Positions 9,355 to 18,363 of a DNA stretch of 64,000 bases are shown piece by piece. The stretch comes from Solidesulfovibrio aerotolerans (GTDB lineage: Bacteria > Desulfobacterota > Desulfovibrionia > Desulfovibrionales > Desulfovibrionaceae). The stretch lies in NCBI RefSeq assembly GCF_009856865.1, contig NZ_WVUD01000005.1:1-64000 (forward strand), in the 5' to 3' direction. The translations under genes and the position numbers were made by a program. How positions within the stretch are numbered: the first letter of the stretch is position 1; each line of letters begins with the position of its first letter. Under the pieces are notes generated by a model. The model was not told the origin of the DNA and ran no database searches. It was given only the letters and a program-made list of their open reading frames with translations.

Positions 9355-9469
9355 GGCTGCCTCCTCCTGTCGTGTCGTTGCCGGCAATGTCTGCCGTCTC
9401 TCTCATTGTCCCCGGACTCGTCTTGTGCGTCGGGAACCGCTGGCGCGAGGTGCGCCGTTGCCAGCCCGC

Positions 9470-11371
9470 TTAAGGCTTGGGCGTCAAGGCGGCCTCGGCC
9501 ACGGGGGGAAAGCCCCGGGCATCGCCGGCCGGCACGGGTGCGATGGGTTTGTCCTTTAAGATGGTCGGCGTCACGAAGATGTAGATCTCTTCGCGCTTGA
9601 TGCTCGATCCCTTGGTCTTAAAGGCCCAGCCCAGACCCGGGATGTCGCTTAAATAGGGCACGCCGGATTCGTTGTCGCCAATGGTGTCCCGGGTCAGGCC
9701 CGAGATGACGATGGTGTCGCCGTCTTCCACCACCAGATTGGACTGGGTTTCGCGTTTGTAGATAAACGGGTTGCCCTGGACGGTGTTTTGGGTATCGACC
9801 TGATCGTCTTTGACCACGATCTTCATGCGCAGATTGGAGCCGTCCACCACGTGGGGGAGCATTTCGAGCTTGAGGGTGGCATGGGCGAACTGGACGTTGG
9901 TGCCGTTTTGCGAGGTGGAGACGTAGGGCACATCGACGCCGTTTTCCACGAAGGCCGAGAGGTTCTCCATGGTGGTGATGGTGGGGCTGGAGAGGATCTT
10001 GATTTTATTCTCCTCGGCCAGGGCGGTGAGTTGGACTTCCAGCGTGTTGCCGGCGATGTTGCCGAACAGGAAGTTGACGCCGGCACCGGCCGCGCCCAGG
10101 CCCGAGGCCGAGGTCAGGGAATCGTTTAAGGCCGGGAAGTTCATGCCAAACCCCTGGCCGGATGTGCCGCCCGGGAAGATGGGCGAGGCCGTGGCACTCG
10201 AAGCTGCGTCCCCGCTATTTGAATTGGACGCCAGCGATCCCGTTTGTCCCGAGTTGGCCCCCGTACCGATCGTGGATGTAGTCGTTGCGGTATTGCCGGT
10301 GGCGGTCGTCGTGGTGGCGGTGCCGGTCTGGGCCGGGGAAATGCGCATATTGGAGTTTTTGAGCAACCCGCCCCACTGCACGCCGAGCTGGCGGCCGGTT
10401 TCCCGGTCGGTCTGGACGATAAAGGCCTTGAGCTTGACCTGGGGGCGCGGCTTGTCGAGTTCCTCAATAAGCGCCACCAGCCGTTCGGCATCGTCCGGCG
10501 GCCCCTGGATGATAATGGAGTTGCTGTGCTGGTCGGGCACCACCGAACAGTTGAGCTGGCCAGGATTGCGGGCACCGCCGGGGGCGTTGATACTCATGCC
10601 GTCGCCCGTGGCGCTGGTCGGCGTGATGTCACGCACGGTCTCGCCGGGCTTGGGCTGACCGGATTGGCCGTCCTTATTCTGGCCGGCCAGACCCGCCTGG
10701 GCCGTGGAGCCGCACATGGCACTTAAGGTGGCGTAAATTTTAGGAAGCTCGGCGAAATTGATCTCCACCCGGGCCATGACGAACGGTTCGAGCGCCTTGG
10801 CTTTGGTTTTTTCGGCCGAAAGCTTGTTGCTGGCTTCCTTGAGCTTGTTTTGCTGTTCCATGTCGGCCAGGGTCATGACCTTGACGATATCGCCGTCAAC
10901 GGCATAGGCGAGCCCGTTGGCGGATAAAATGCTCGTAAACGTCTCGTCCCAGGGGGCATCGACCACATTGATGTTGATGCGAAGGGCCTTGTCGCCGCCA
11001 GCCGCGCCCGGGATGGCCGAAGAGAGCACCACGTTCTGGTTGGCCGCCCGGGCCATGGCCCGCACCACCGCCACCAGATCGGTGTCGTACATGCGCAGCG
11101 TCACTTTCATGGTGGGGAGCTTCCTGGCCGGTTTGGCCTCGGGCTTCTCCTCTTTCTTGGCCACGATGGCGGCCTTGCTGAATTCCACCTTGCGCGGCCG
11201 GGACACCGGGGTATAGCCCTCGGACTTTTGCGCCATGGTATTCCAGTGCTCGATAAAGGCGTCCTTCTGGGGCTTTTTGACGCAGCCCAGGGGTGCGAGC
11301 AAGGCCACCGCCGTCACCAGGGCCACACCTGCCCGCCCCATCCGCCGCCATGTCTTGGCAAACCCTCGCAT
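9470..11371 (-). CDS. Type IV pilus / MshL-type outer-membrane secretin
   Basis: 633 aa from ATG 11371 (GGGAG 8 nt upstream). An upstream ATG at 11413 overlaps the pilP stop as ATGA and is a possible coupled start adding 14 residues. A lipoprotein signal ends in LLAPLGC. The N-domains bear LPTMKVTLRMYDTDLVAVVRAMA; the secretin core follows, with the Ser/Thr/Gly-rich gate (about 380-430) and the conserved end VPYLSDIPGLGWAFKTKGSS and EIYIFVTPTIL. It forms the outer-membrane channel for the pilus or for DNA. The gene order is typical for MSHA-like pili. Confidence 0.92.
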   Translation of the reverse strand: MRGFAKTWRRMGRAGVALVTAVALLAPLGCVKKPQKDAFIEHWNTMAQKSEGYTPVSRPRKVEFSKAAIVAKKEEKPEAKPARKLPTMKVTLRMYDTDLVAVVRAMARAANQNVVLSSAIPGAAGGDKALRININVVDAPWDETFTSILSANGLAYAVDGDIVKVMTLADMEQQNKLKEASNKLSAEKTKAKALEPFVMARVEINFAELPKIYATLSAMCGSTAQAGLAGQNKDGQSGQPKPGETVRDITPTSATGDGMSINAPGGARNPGQLNCSVVPDQHSNSIIIQGPPDDAERLVALIEELDKPRPQVKLKAFIVQTDRETGRQLGVQWGGLLKNSNMRISPAQTGTATTTTATGNTATTTSTIGTGANSGQTGSLASNSNSGDAASSATASPIFPGGTSGQGFGMNFPALNDSLTSASGLGAAGAGVNFLFGNIAGNTLEVQLTALAEENKIKILSSPTITTMENLSAFVENGVDVPYVSTSQNGTNVQFAHATLKLEMLPHVVDGSNLRMKIVVKDDQVDTQNTVQGNPFIYKRETQSNLVVEDGDTIVISGLTRDTIGDNESGVPYLSDIPGLGWAFKTKGSSIKREEIYIFVTPTILKDKPIAPVPAGDARGFPPVAEAALTPKP

Positions 11372-11409
11372 AGTCGTCTCCCATCCCGCCGCACGCGCAG
11401 CCGGGCTTG

Positions 11410-11901
11410 TCATCGGCTCTGGGACTCCTGCCCGTCGTAGGGAAGCTCCAACTTCTGGCCGTTGGCCAGACTTTCCAACGCCACCTTGTCCGGAGTCACG
11501 GAAAGCACTTTGTAGCCGCCGCCTTCCAGCGTATCGCCAGCCTGGTATTCATAGCCGTCGATGACGGCCAGCCGGCCCGAGCCCAGCTCCACGTAGCCGG
11601 TAAAGCGCGGCATGGCGGCGGATTTCGGCGCCGCCTGCCCATTTGGCAACGGTTTGTCATAAAAAGCAGCCACCTGCCACGGCTTGTCGATGGCTGCCAA
11701 AAGCGCCCCATCGATCACACCCGGGGTGGACTGCCGGGCCATGGTCAGGGCATTTTCCAGGATCTGCGCCGCTTGCGGATTCTGCGCCGGGGCCGAAACC
11801 CCAGGCGTGCCCCCGGGCCTCTCGCCCAAAAACAGCGAGCCAAGCCCGATAGCGGCCACCAAGCCCGTCGCAATAAGGATATTTTTTTCCCGCCGGGTCA
11901 T
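11410..11901 (-). CDS. PilP-like pilus assembly protein
   Basis: 163 aa. One N-terminal membrane anchor (NILIATGLVAAIGLGSLFLG), a Pro/Ala linker, then a small C-terminal beta domain with VELGSGRLAVIDGYEYQAGDTLEGGGYKV-like strands typical of PilP/GspC, which contact the secretin. The ATG has AAGGAG 8 nt upstream. It lies between pilO and the secretin gene, and its stop overlaps a possible start of the secretin gene. Sequence identity to PilP is not obvious by eye; position and architecture make the call. Confidence 0.78.
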   Translation of the reverse strand: MTRREKNILIATGLVAAIGLGSLFLGERPGGTPGVSAPAQNPQAAQILENALTMARQSTPGVIDGALLAAIDKPWQVAAFYDKPLPNGQAAPKSAAMPRFTGYVELGSGRLAVIDGYEYQAGDTLEGGGYKVLSVTPDKVALESLANGQKLELPYDGQESQSR

Positions 11902-11929
11902 GGCGTCGGCTCCTTGTCCAGGTGTCGGC

Positions 11930-12463
11930 TCATTGTACGGCCAGCCAGCACTTCAGCGTGTATTCGCGTCCTTCCCGACCGATAAGCGTCGCGGCAGACT
12001 CCACCTTGACCAGGGGTCCGTACCCGCCAAGCTCCAACATGAAGCGGCGCATGGACTCGGGCTGGCCCATAAGCCCCAAACGGACGGCCAAAAGCCCGTC
12101 CCGGGTCACCGAGGCGGCATCCGGGGACACGGTCACCACCCGCAAACCCAGCGGCGTGGCCATGGCGTCGAACACGGCGGTCAGCCGTCCCACTTCGGCC
12201 ACAGGCAGCTTGGCCTGGCCGCCCACGGCCCCGACGGCCCGCACCTTGGCCTGGGCATCGGCCAGGGTTTTGACCACCGGTTCGAGCTGCCGGCGATCAT
12301 CAAGGGCCAGCCGCAGTTCGGCGGTTTTGTCGGTCAGGGCCGCATTGTTTTGGTATTCCGGCACCAAAAAAACCACGAGAAACCCCAGGGCCACGGCCGC
12401 ACCCACAACCAGGGTGGCCAGAGTGCGGGCCGGCAGGGCTTGTTTGATCTCTGCCAGGGTCAT
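11930..12463 (-). CDS. PilO-like inner-membrane pilus assembly protein
   Basis: 177 aa. A short cytoplasmic start, one membrane helix (TLATLVVGAAVALGFLVVFLV), a coiled-coil stretch (about 38-75, TDKTAELRLALDDRRQLEPV) and a ferredoxin-like C-terminal domain, the PilO plan. PilO pairs with PilN in the inner membrane to form the alignment complex for the pilus. Its ATG overlaps the stop of the pilMN gene as ATGA, so it is made in step with it. Confidence 0.82.
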   Translation of the reverse strand: MTLAEIKQALPARTLATLVVGAAVALGFLVVFLVPEYQNNAALTDKTAELRLALDDRRQLEPVVKTLADAQAKVRAVGAVGGQAKLPVAEVGRLTAVFDAMATPLGLRVVTVSPDAASVTRDGLLAVRLGLMGQPESMRRFMLELGGYGPLVKVESAATLIGREGREYTLKCWLAVQ

Positions 12464-14853
12464 GGCGTGTTCTCCGAAAGCGTAACCGTCAGCACAAACC
12501 GCAGGCCCGTGGCCCCGCCGTCGAGCGCTTCAAGCTCGCTGCGTTTGACCGACACCTCTTCAAAGAGCGGGGAGCCTTCCAGGGCCACGCAGTAGCTGGC
12601 CAGCATGGAGTCGAACAATCGGGCGTCGCCGGTCACCACGCCCTCAAGCACCAGCCGGGCCACCGGGGCATTGAGATCCTTGGCCCCTTGGGGCGGTTTG
12701 GCCCCCGGGGCCTGCTTGGCAAGTGGTTTTTCCGGCGGACCGCACTCCGTGGTCAGCGTCCCCAGGCCGACACCTTCCGGGGCCAGAGACAGAGCCTGTT
12801 CCCAGACGCCCACGATGCGGTTGCGCGACGCATAGGCGCGCATGGACTCGACCTTGGTCCGCAGTTCCTGGGATTTTCGGGCCAAAGCGGTGGCATCCAG
12901 GCCGCTGCCAAAGGACGCAATCTGGGACACCAGGGCGTCACGGTCCCGCTCCAGGCTGCGCCGCTTGGACACCTCTGCAAAGGAGAACAGGGCCATGGCC
13001 GCCAGGACCGCCGCCAGCCCCACCAGAACCGCCTGTTCCAGGAACCGCGAGGCCCGTACCGCCGCCCGTTCCCGGTAGGTGAAAAATGTGCTCGGCGTGA
13101 TGTCCTGATCGGACAGGGCCAGCCCCACCGCCTGGGAATACACGGCCGGCGGCATCGTGCCGCCAAGCGGCATGTCCGGCGGCAGCGCCCGGCCGGCCAG
13201 GACATCCAGGGGTGTGCACGGCAGCCCGATATTGTCGCTGATAAAACCCAGAAACAGCTCGCTGCCGCCAAGCACCCCGGAAACGGTCAGCCGGACCACC
13301 GGGTCGTGGCCCAGGGACTCGCGGTAATGCTTGAGCGTCATTTCCACCTGGCGCACCAGCCGCGAGGCCACCGGGCGCAGCATGTCCATGATGTCCTCAA
13401 GCTCCAGACCGTACCCCGGGTGGCAGTCGTCAAAGGACAGGCAGCCGTAAATGACGGACTCCAGCAACTCCCGGGCATGGCCGGGTTCGATCGTGATGGC
13501 GGCGTTGGCCGGTGCGGCGGGCTGGGGTGCTGCGGCCGGCGCGGGCACCGGTTCGGGTTGCGGCTCGGCATCGAATTCGAGGGTCAGGCCCAGATCGCTT
13601 GTGCCCAGGGCGTCAAGATCAAGCACCATCTCTTCCGGGGGCGCCTGCGGCCCGGCCGGTGCCGGTGCGGACGCCGCAGGAGCCGGGCCAGCCGCGCCCT
13701 TGCGGGATTCCAGGGCCTCCAGCACGGCCTGCTCCATGCCCGACATGGAGGTCTTTATGACCCGCACGAACATCAGGTCGCCGTTGCTGAAAATTTCCAG
13801 GCGCGACCAGTGCTGGCCCACATGCAGGTTGGCCACGGCCCCTGGGGCACCTGCAGCGATGACGCGCCGGCGAAACAGATTCTGGTGGGCAAAGGGTTCC
13901 AGCGTGAGGCCGGTGAGCGGGAAGCCGGCCTTGGCGAAATCGTTGTTGATGACCGTTATGGCATCGCGCGGCGTGGTATAGGCCATGGCCCCCAGGCGGG
14001 TGACACCCTTTTCGGCGATCTCCCCGCGGCGCTCAAAGTCGAACACCACCCCGGCCTCGTCAAAGCCCATGTCCTTTTTGGCCGTCCAGAAAACCGCATT
14101 GTCCACCTGGCGCGAGGCAACCTTGGGAATGGTCACATACTGGAGATTGGCCCGGGCGCTGTGGGCTGCGGCCCAAATTTTCGGCGTCGGTCCAGCGCCG
14201 CACAAGTCCGTCAGCGTGCGTTGCAGCAAGGCCACAAACGCCGGGCTGCCCGGCTCCATCCCGACCGGCACCGCCGCCACTTGCGCTCCCAGCACCACAA
14301 AGCCGGCGTCATGGCCCCGCAGCTTGACGCACACGATCTCGGCCTGGGAGATGTCCACCCCGACGCAGGTGGTTTTGCCAAACGAAAAGAACCCGGCCCG
14401 CTGCCGCACCGGCTTGCTTTTTGCCTTGCCCGCCGGCTTGCTCCGTGCCTTGGCCGCCGGCTTGTCCCCGGCGCTCTCCGCCGGCGTGGCCGCAACGCTC
14501 TGCGTGTCTCCAACACCAGCCGCTGGTGTGGCCGCAGCGGTATCCATGTCCATAACAAGATTTGTCAGCGTACCCGCAACGGTGTCCGTACCCGTCGGCG
14601 TGGCCGCAGCCTTGTCCAGCGGCGTGGTCGCAGCCGGGTCCAGCGGCGTATCCATAACGATGTCCAACGGCGGTAGCGTGCGCGACGCCAGGGCGAATTC
14701 CTCCCCGGGCGGTGCCGGCATCCCGCTCGGCGCCGGCCCGGAAGCGCTCGGCTCCGTGGCAATAGCCTGGCCGGTTTGAGCCGCCTGCCCTGCCGGCTTG
14801 CGGATCAGATCCAAAAGCCGCTGGGTCGGCGTGAGTTTGTCTTGCTTGGCCAC
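12460..14853 (-). CDS. PilM-PilN fusion protein
   Basis: 797 aa from GTG 14853 (GGGAG 8 nt upstream; a TTG at 14958 would give a longer, less likely form). After ~170 low-complexity residues (many Pro/Ala/Thr/Asp) comes the PilM actin-like domain, with FGKTTCVGVDISQAEIVCVK as phosphate-binding strand and a second half from about residue 440. A membrane helix (AVLVGLAAVLAAMALFSFAEV) and coiled coil mark the PilN part near residue 640, followed by a periplasmic domain. PilM and PilN are usually separate proteins that bind through the PilN N-terminus; here they are one chain. First gene of the leftward operon. Confidence 0.87.
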   Translation of the reverse strand: MAKQDKLTPTQRLLDLIRKPAGQAAQTGQAIATEPSASGPAPSGMPAPPGEEFALASRTLPPLDIVMDTPLDPAATTPLDKAAATPTGTDTVAGTLTNLVMDMDTAAATPAAGVGDTQSVAATPAESAGDKPAAKARSKPAGKAKSKPVRQRAGFFSFGKTTCVGVDISQAEIVCVKLRGHDAGFVVLGAQVAAVPVGMEPGSPAFVALLQRTLTDLCGAGPTPKIWAAAHSARANLQYVTIPKVASRQVDNAVFWTAKKDMGFDEAGVVFDFERRGEIAEKGVTRLGAMAYTTPRDAITVINNDFAKAGFPLTGLTLEPFAHQNLFRRRVIAAGAPGAVANLHVGQHWSRLEIFSNGDLMFVRVIKTSMSGMEQAVLEALESRKGAAGPAPAASAPAPAGPQAPPEEMVLDLDALGTSDLGLTLEFDAEPQPEPVPAPAAAPQPAAPANAAITIEPGHARELLESVIYGCLSFDDCHPGYGLELEDIMDMLRPVASRLVRQVEMTLKHYRESLGHDPVVRLTVSGVLGGSELFLGFISDNIGLPCTPLDVLAGRALPPDMPLGGTMPPAVYSQAVGLALSDQDITPSTFFTYRERAAVRASRFLEQAVLVGLAAVLAAMALFSFAEVSKRRSLERDRDALVSQIASFGSGLDATALARKSQELRTKVESMRAYASRNRIVGVWEQALSLAPEGVGLGTLTTECGPPEKPLAKQAPGAKPPQGAKDLNAPVARLVLEGVVTGDARLFDSMLASYCVALEGSPLFEEVSVKRSELEALDGGATGLRFVLTVTLSENTP

Positions 14854-14979
14854 CGTCGCACTCCCGTCGCTGCCGTCCGTCACACCCAGGCCGCCCGCAG
14901 CGACCACACCGTTTCTCCACACCAGGGGCGCAGGCAAAAAAGCCCGCTTCCCGATCAAACCCCTCTTGGGAACAGGCCT

Positions 14980-15165
14980 TTATCCCTGCAACCGCGTCAT
15001 CCGAACTACTTCGTCGTGACAAATCCGCCAGCCACGGCCCACCTTGGCCCCACGAAGCTCATGCACTTTGAGGAGCTTGCGCACCGTCTGGTCACTGCAT
15101 TTGAGCAATCTGGCCACTTCCTGCACCGTGTACGTCTCCTTCACCTCTGCTTGGCGCGTGTGCAT
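14980..15165 (-). CDS. Small excisionase-type helix-turn-helix protein
   Basis: 61 aa from ATG 15165, with AAGGAG 9 nt upstream. The whole protein is a winged HTH of the MerR/excisionase type: YTVQEVARLLKCSDQTVRKLL, then VHELRGAKVGRGWRICHDEV. Such proteins act either as local regulators or as recombination directionality factors. It sits 126 nt ahead of the pilMN start and diverges from pilT, so a regulatory role for the pilus genes is plausible. No recombination site is visible nearby. Confidence 0.8.
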   Translation of the reverse strand: MHTRQAEVKETYTVQEVARLLKCSDQTVRKLLKVHELRGAKVGRGWRICHDEVVRMTRLQG

Positions 15166-15502
15166 CTCGCATCTCTCCTTATCGATAACAAACGATAGCT
15201 GCGATGGCGGCCGACCCAAAAAAAACGCCTGCGTTAAGGCGAATACCCGCATTCCAGACGCCTAGCGTTTCACTTTCTTGTTCATTGGCCGCACCTGTTT
15301 TACTTCATTAAACTTGGAACGATCCTTCCCATCGCCCCGTTCCCCCGCAAAGCCCGATACGACGCCGTCTGGACTGTCCGGCTCGGGGAGACCACCTCGC
15401 TCTCTACAAATTCCATGCCCGGCCTCCCACCGTCGGGGCGATTCCATTTCCAGCCGCTTCCATGCTAGGCATCGCTATCCCGCCCGCAAGGAGCGCCGGC
15501 CC
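15166..15502. other. Divergent intergenic region between HTH gene and pilT
   Basis: No gene of its own. It must hold the promoters for both sides. Features seen are a TATCG/CGATA inverted repeat close to the HTH start (15182-15199), a weak CGCCT/AGGCG hairpin near 15223-15238, and a moderately AT-rich patch at 15277-15315. The AAGGAG at 15488 is the pilT ribosome site. Confidence 0.5.
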
Positions 15503-16576
15503 ATGGCCCAACTCGATGCCTTTTTCAAGATGCTCAAAGACACCGGTGCCTCGGACCTGCACATGGCCAGCGGCTCCCAGCCCATGCTGCGCATAAGCGG
15601 CCGGCTGGAACGCATCAAATACAAGACGCTCGAAGAAGACGAATTAAAAGCCCTGCTCTACGAAATCGCCCCGGAACGCCTCGTTTCCGTCTTTGAAACC
15701 ACCGGCGACCTGGATTTCGCCCACACCGTGCCGGGCGTGGGGCGGCTGCGCTGCAACTACTTTCGCCAGGAACGCGGCGTGGCCGCCGCCTTTCGGGCCA
15801 TCCCCGAAAACGTGCCCACCCTGGCCGAACTCAATCTGCCGGGTATCCTTGGCGAACTGGCCATGCGCCCCAAGGGCCTCATTCTCGTCACCGGCCCCAC
15901 CGGCTCGGGCAAATCCACCACCCTGGCCGCCATGCTGCGCCACGCCGCCGACAACCGGCGCGACCACATCATCACCATCGAAGACCCCATCGAATTCGTG
16001 CACACCTCGTCGAACTGCCTGGTCAACCAGCGCGAGGTCGGCCGGGACACCCGCTCCTTTGCCACGGCCCTGCGCGGGGCCTTGCGCGAAGACCCGGACA
16101 TCATCCTCGTGGGCGAAATGCGCGACCTGGAAACCATCGAACTGGCGCTGGAAGCAGCCGAAACCGGCCATCTCGTGCTCTCCACCCTGCACACAGTCTC
16201 GGCGGCCAAGACCATCGACCGGATCATCGACGTCTTCCCCGGCGACCGGCAGGCGCAAATCCGCTCGGCCCTGTCGGAATCGCTGTCCGCCGTCGTCTCC
16301 CAGACCCTGCTCAAACGCGCCGACGCCCCGGGCCGGGTGCTGGCCATGGAACTGCTGCTGGCCACCACCGCCGTGCGCAACCTCATCCGCGAAAATAAGA
16401 TTTTCCAGATTCCCTCCATCCTGGAAACCAGCAAGTCCCACGGTATGCGCACCTTGGACGACTGCTTGGAGGAACTGCTGGCCAATGGCCGCATCGCCCC
16501 CACCGACGCCTGGAGAAACGCCGTCAATAAGACCCGTTTCGCCGCCAGCGCACCCCAATCGCCGGCCGAGGCCTAA
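15503..16576 (+). CDS. pilT: Twitching motility ATPase PilT
   Basis: 357 aa, normal PilT length. AAGGAG lies 9 nt before the ATG at 15503. PilT hexamers power pilus retraction and, in transformable bacteria, DNA uptake. Seen: the N-terminal PAS-like part (GASDLHMASGSQPMLR), Walker A GPTGSGKSTT, Asp box IITIEDPIEFVH, Walker B EDPDIILVGEMRD and His box AAETGHLVLSTLHT, plus the AIRNLIRE-like stretch AVRNLIRENKIFQIP that is diagnostic for PilT. It starts a rightward unit diverging from the pilMN operon. Confidence 0.95.
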   Translation: MAQLDAFFKMLKDTGASDLHMASGSQPMLRISGRLERIKYKTLEEDELKALLYEIAPERLVSVFETTGDLDFAHTVPGVGRLRCNYFRQERGVAAAFRAIPENVPTLAELNLPGILGELAMRPKGLILVTGPTGSGKSTTLAAMLRHAADNRRDHIITIEDPIEFVHTSSNCLVNQREVGRDTRSFATALRGALREDPDIILVGEMRDLETIELALEAAETGHLVLSTLHTVSAAKTIDRIIDVFPGDRQAQIRSALSESLSAVVSQTLLKRADAPGRVLAMELLLATTAVRNLIRENKIFQIPSILETSKSHGMRTLDDCLEELLANGRIAPTDAWRNAVNKTRFAASAPQSPAEA

Positions 16577-16583
16577 GCACGCT

Positions 16584-17738
16584 ATGCCGCGCCGCATCCT
16601 TGATACCTTGGCGGGAGCCGCCCTGGAGCAGGCACCTGCGGCTTCGGATTTCCTTTTTACGGCCGGTGCGCTGCCTGGAGCACTCATCGATGGCGCGTTT
16701 ACGCCGCTGACCCTGCCGGGCCAAAGCGCGCCGCTGACTCCCCACCAGACCGGGCTGCTGGCCCGGGGACTGCTCGGCGACGCCTGGGGACTGGTCACCG
16801 ATCTGCGCCGCCGGGGCAGCTGCGACGTCAGCTACCGCCATGTGAGCGGCACGCGTTTTCGGGCCAACATCCACCGGGCCGGCGGCAGCATCGGCATCAT
16901 CCTGCGCCGCCTGCCCACCACCCCGGCCAGCCTGGAGAGCCTGGGCCTGCCGCCGGTGCTGTCCCGACTGACCGCCCTGGCCGACGGGCTGGTGCTGGTG
17001 GTCGGGGCCACGGGTTCGGGCAAATCCACCACCCTGGCCGCCCTGGCCACCGCCATCCTGGCTGCCCGGCCGGTCCATGTGGTGACGCTGGAAGACCCCA
17101 TCGAGTGCCTGCTGCCGCCGGGCCGGGGACTGGTCAGCCAGCGCGAACTGGGCACTGATTTCCCAAGCTTTGCCGAGGGGCTGCGCGCCTCCCTGCGCCA
17201 GGCGCCCCATGTCATCGTCCTTGGCGAGGCCCGGGACCGCGACACCGTGGACGCTGCCCTGGCCGCCGCCGAAACCGGCCATCTGGTCCTGGCCACCCTG
17301 CACACCGCCGACTGTGCCGGGGCCATCGAACGTTTGCTGGCCTTTTTCGGTGCCGCCGAGGAAAAGCTCGCCCGCAACCGGCTGGCCGGCTGCCTGCGCT
17401 ATGTCGTGGCCCAGCGCCTGTTGCCGCGCCTGGGCGGCGGCCGCGTGGCCTCGGTGGAAGTGCTCTATGCCAACCTGCGGCTGCGCGAACGCCTCGCTTC
17501 CGGCCAGGACGCCGGCCTCGGGTTTGCCGACATCATCGAGCAGGGCGGGCCGCATGGCATGGTGGGCTTTGACGCCGCAACCGCCGCCCTCTACGCCGCC
17601 GGGCTGGTCAGCCTGGAAGCGGCCCTGGCCAAGGCCTCGGACCGGGCCGCCCTGGCCCGGGCCCTGGACGCCGTCAAAGTCGGGCGTGGCCTGCCCGTCT
17701 CCGACATCACCGGCCTGTCCCTGGAGAGGCCGGCATGA
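16584..17738 (+). CDS. Second PilT/PilU-like secretion ATPase
   Basis: 384 aa, 7 nt after pilT. The ATPase core is complete: Walker A GATGSGKSTT, Asp box VVTLEDPIECLL, Walker B HVIVLGEARD and AAETGHLVLATLHT. The N-terminus is diverged and the PilT tail motif is absent, so it is best seen as a PilU-like accessory retraction ATPase rather than the main motor. Its stop overlaps the next start as ATGA. The ribosome site is weak, consistent with coupling to pilT. Confidence 0.88.
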   Translation: MPRRILDTLAGAALEQAPAASDFLFTAGALPGALIDGAFTPLTLPGQSAPLTPHQTGLLARGLLGDAWGLVTDLRRRGSCDVSYRHVSGTRFRANIHRAGGSIGIILRRLPTTPASLESLGLPPVLSRLTALADGLVLVVGATGSGKSTTLAALATAILAARPVHVVTLEDPIECLLPPGRGLVSQRELGTDFPSFAEGLRASLRQAPHVIVLGEARDRDTVDAALAAAETGHLVLATLHTADCAGAIERLLAFFGAAEEKLARNRLAGCLRYVVAQRLLPRLGGGRVASVEVLYANLRLRERLASGQDAGLGFADIIEQGGPHGMVGFDAATAALYAAGLVSLEAALAKASDRAALARALDAVKVGRGLPVSDITGLSLERPA

Positions 17739-18361
17739 ACGCGCCGACCGTCGTCATTGCCTGCCCCTGCGGCGGCCACAGCCTGACGCTCCCGGCCGAC
17801 AAGCTGCCTGTGGGCGGCCGGGCCGCCTTTGTCTGTCCGGTCTGCCGGGTCCGGCGCTCGGTGGTTCGCACCCGGGCCGGCGTGGAAATCGACGGCCAGC
17901 CGACAGCAGGCCTTGCCGGAGACGCTCCCCTGGCAGGGAAACCGTCGCCAAGCGCTGCCCCGCCAACCGCCCGCATCGCCCTGGCCCTTGTCGCCGATGC
18001 CGGATGGCGCGAGGCGCTCGCCGCCGCGCTGCCGCCGGGCTGGCATGTCCTGGCCCCGGAAACCGCCCCGCAAGCCGTGGTCGATTTCCAGGCCCACGCC
18101 CCGGGGCTGGTCCTGGCCGACGACAGCGCCCCGGCCCTCGCCGTGGCCGCAGTCGTCGCCGCCCTGCCCGGCAGCCACCGCGAAAGCCTCGTGCTGCTGG
18201 CCCTGGTCCCGGCCCCGGAGGCCGATCCGCTCACCACCTTTGCCTGCAGCGCCGATGCGGTTCTTGACAGCCGCGACACTGCCGATCTGGCCGAACGCCT
18301 GCGGGCCGCCTTTGACCGGGCTGCCAGCCTGCCGTCGCTTTTCACCGAGGGGCGCGGCTGA
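17735..18361 (+). CDS. Zinc-ribbon plus receiver-like protein
   Basis: 208 aa. Residues 10-40 carry CPCGG ... CPVCR, a CxC/CxxC zinc ribbon like those at the N-terminus of several myxobacterial and deltaproteobacterial regulators. A short linker leads to a receiver-like domain (about 80-200) with LALVADAG at the start and LVLADDS at the place of the phospho-Asp. Overlap with the ATPase gene (ATGA) and a 2-nt gap to the LytTR gene place it in one operon with the pilus motors. Role unknown; probably regulatory. Confidence 0.75.
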   Translation: MNAPTVVIACPCGGHSLTLPADKLPVGGRAAFVCPVCRVRRSVVRTRAGVEIDGQPTAGLAGDAPLAGKPSPSAAPPTARIALALVADAGWREALAAALPPGWHVLAPETAPQAVVDFQAHAPGLVLADDSAPALAVAAVVAALPGSHRESLVLLALVPAPEADPLTTFACSADAVLDSRDTADLAERLRAAFDRAASLPSLFTEGRG

Positions 18362-18363
18362 CC

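Noticed and set aside
12688-14676. A 662-codon plus-strand open frame, along with other long antisense frames (7747-9600, 29848-31380, 38195-39940)
   Set aside because: They lie opposite real genes with clear domains. Their products are Arg/Gly/Pro/His-rich with no start signals. High G+C removes stop codons from antisense frames.
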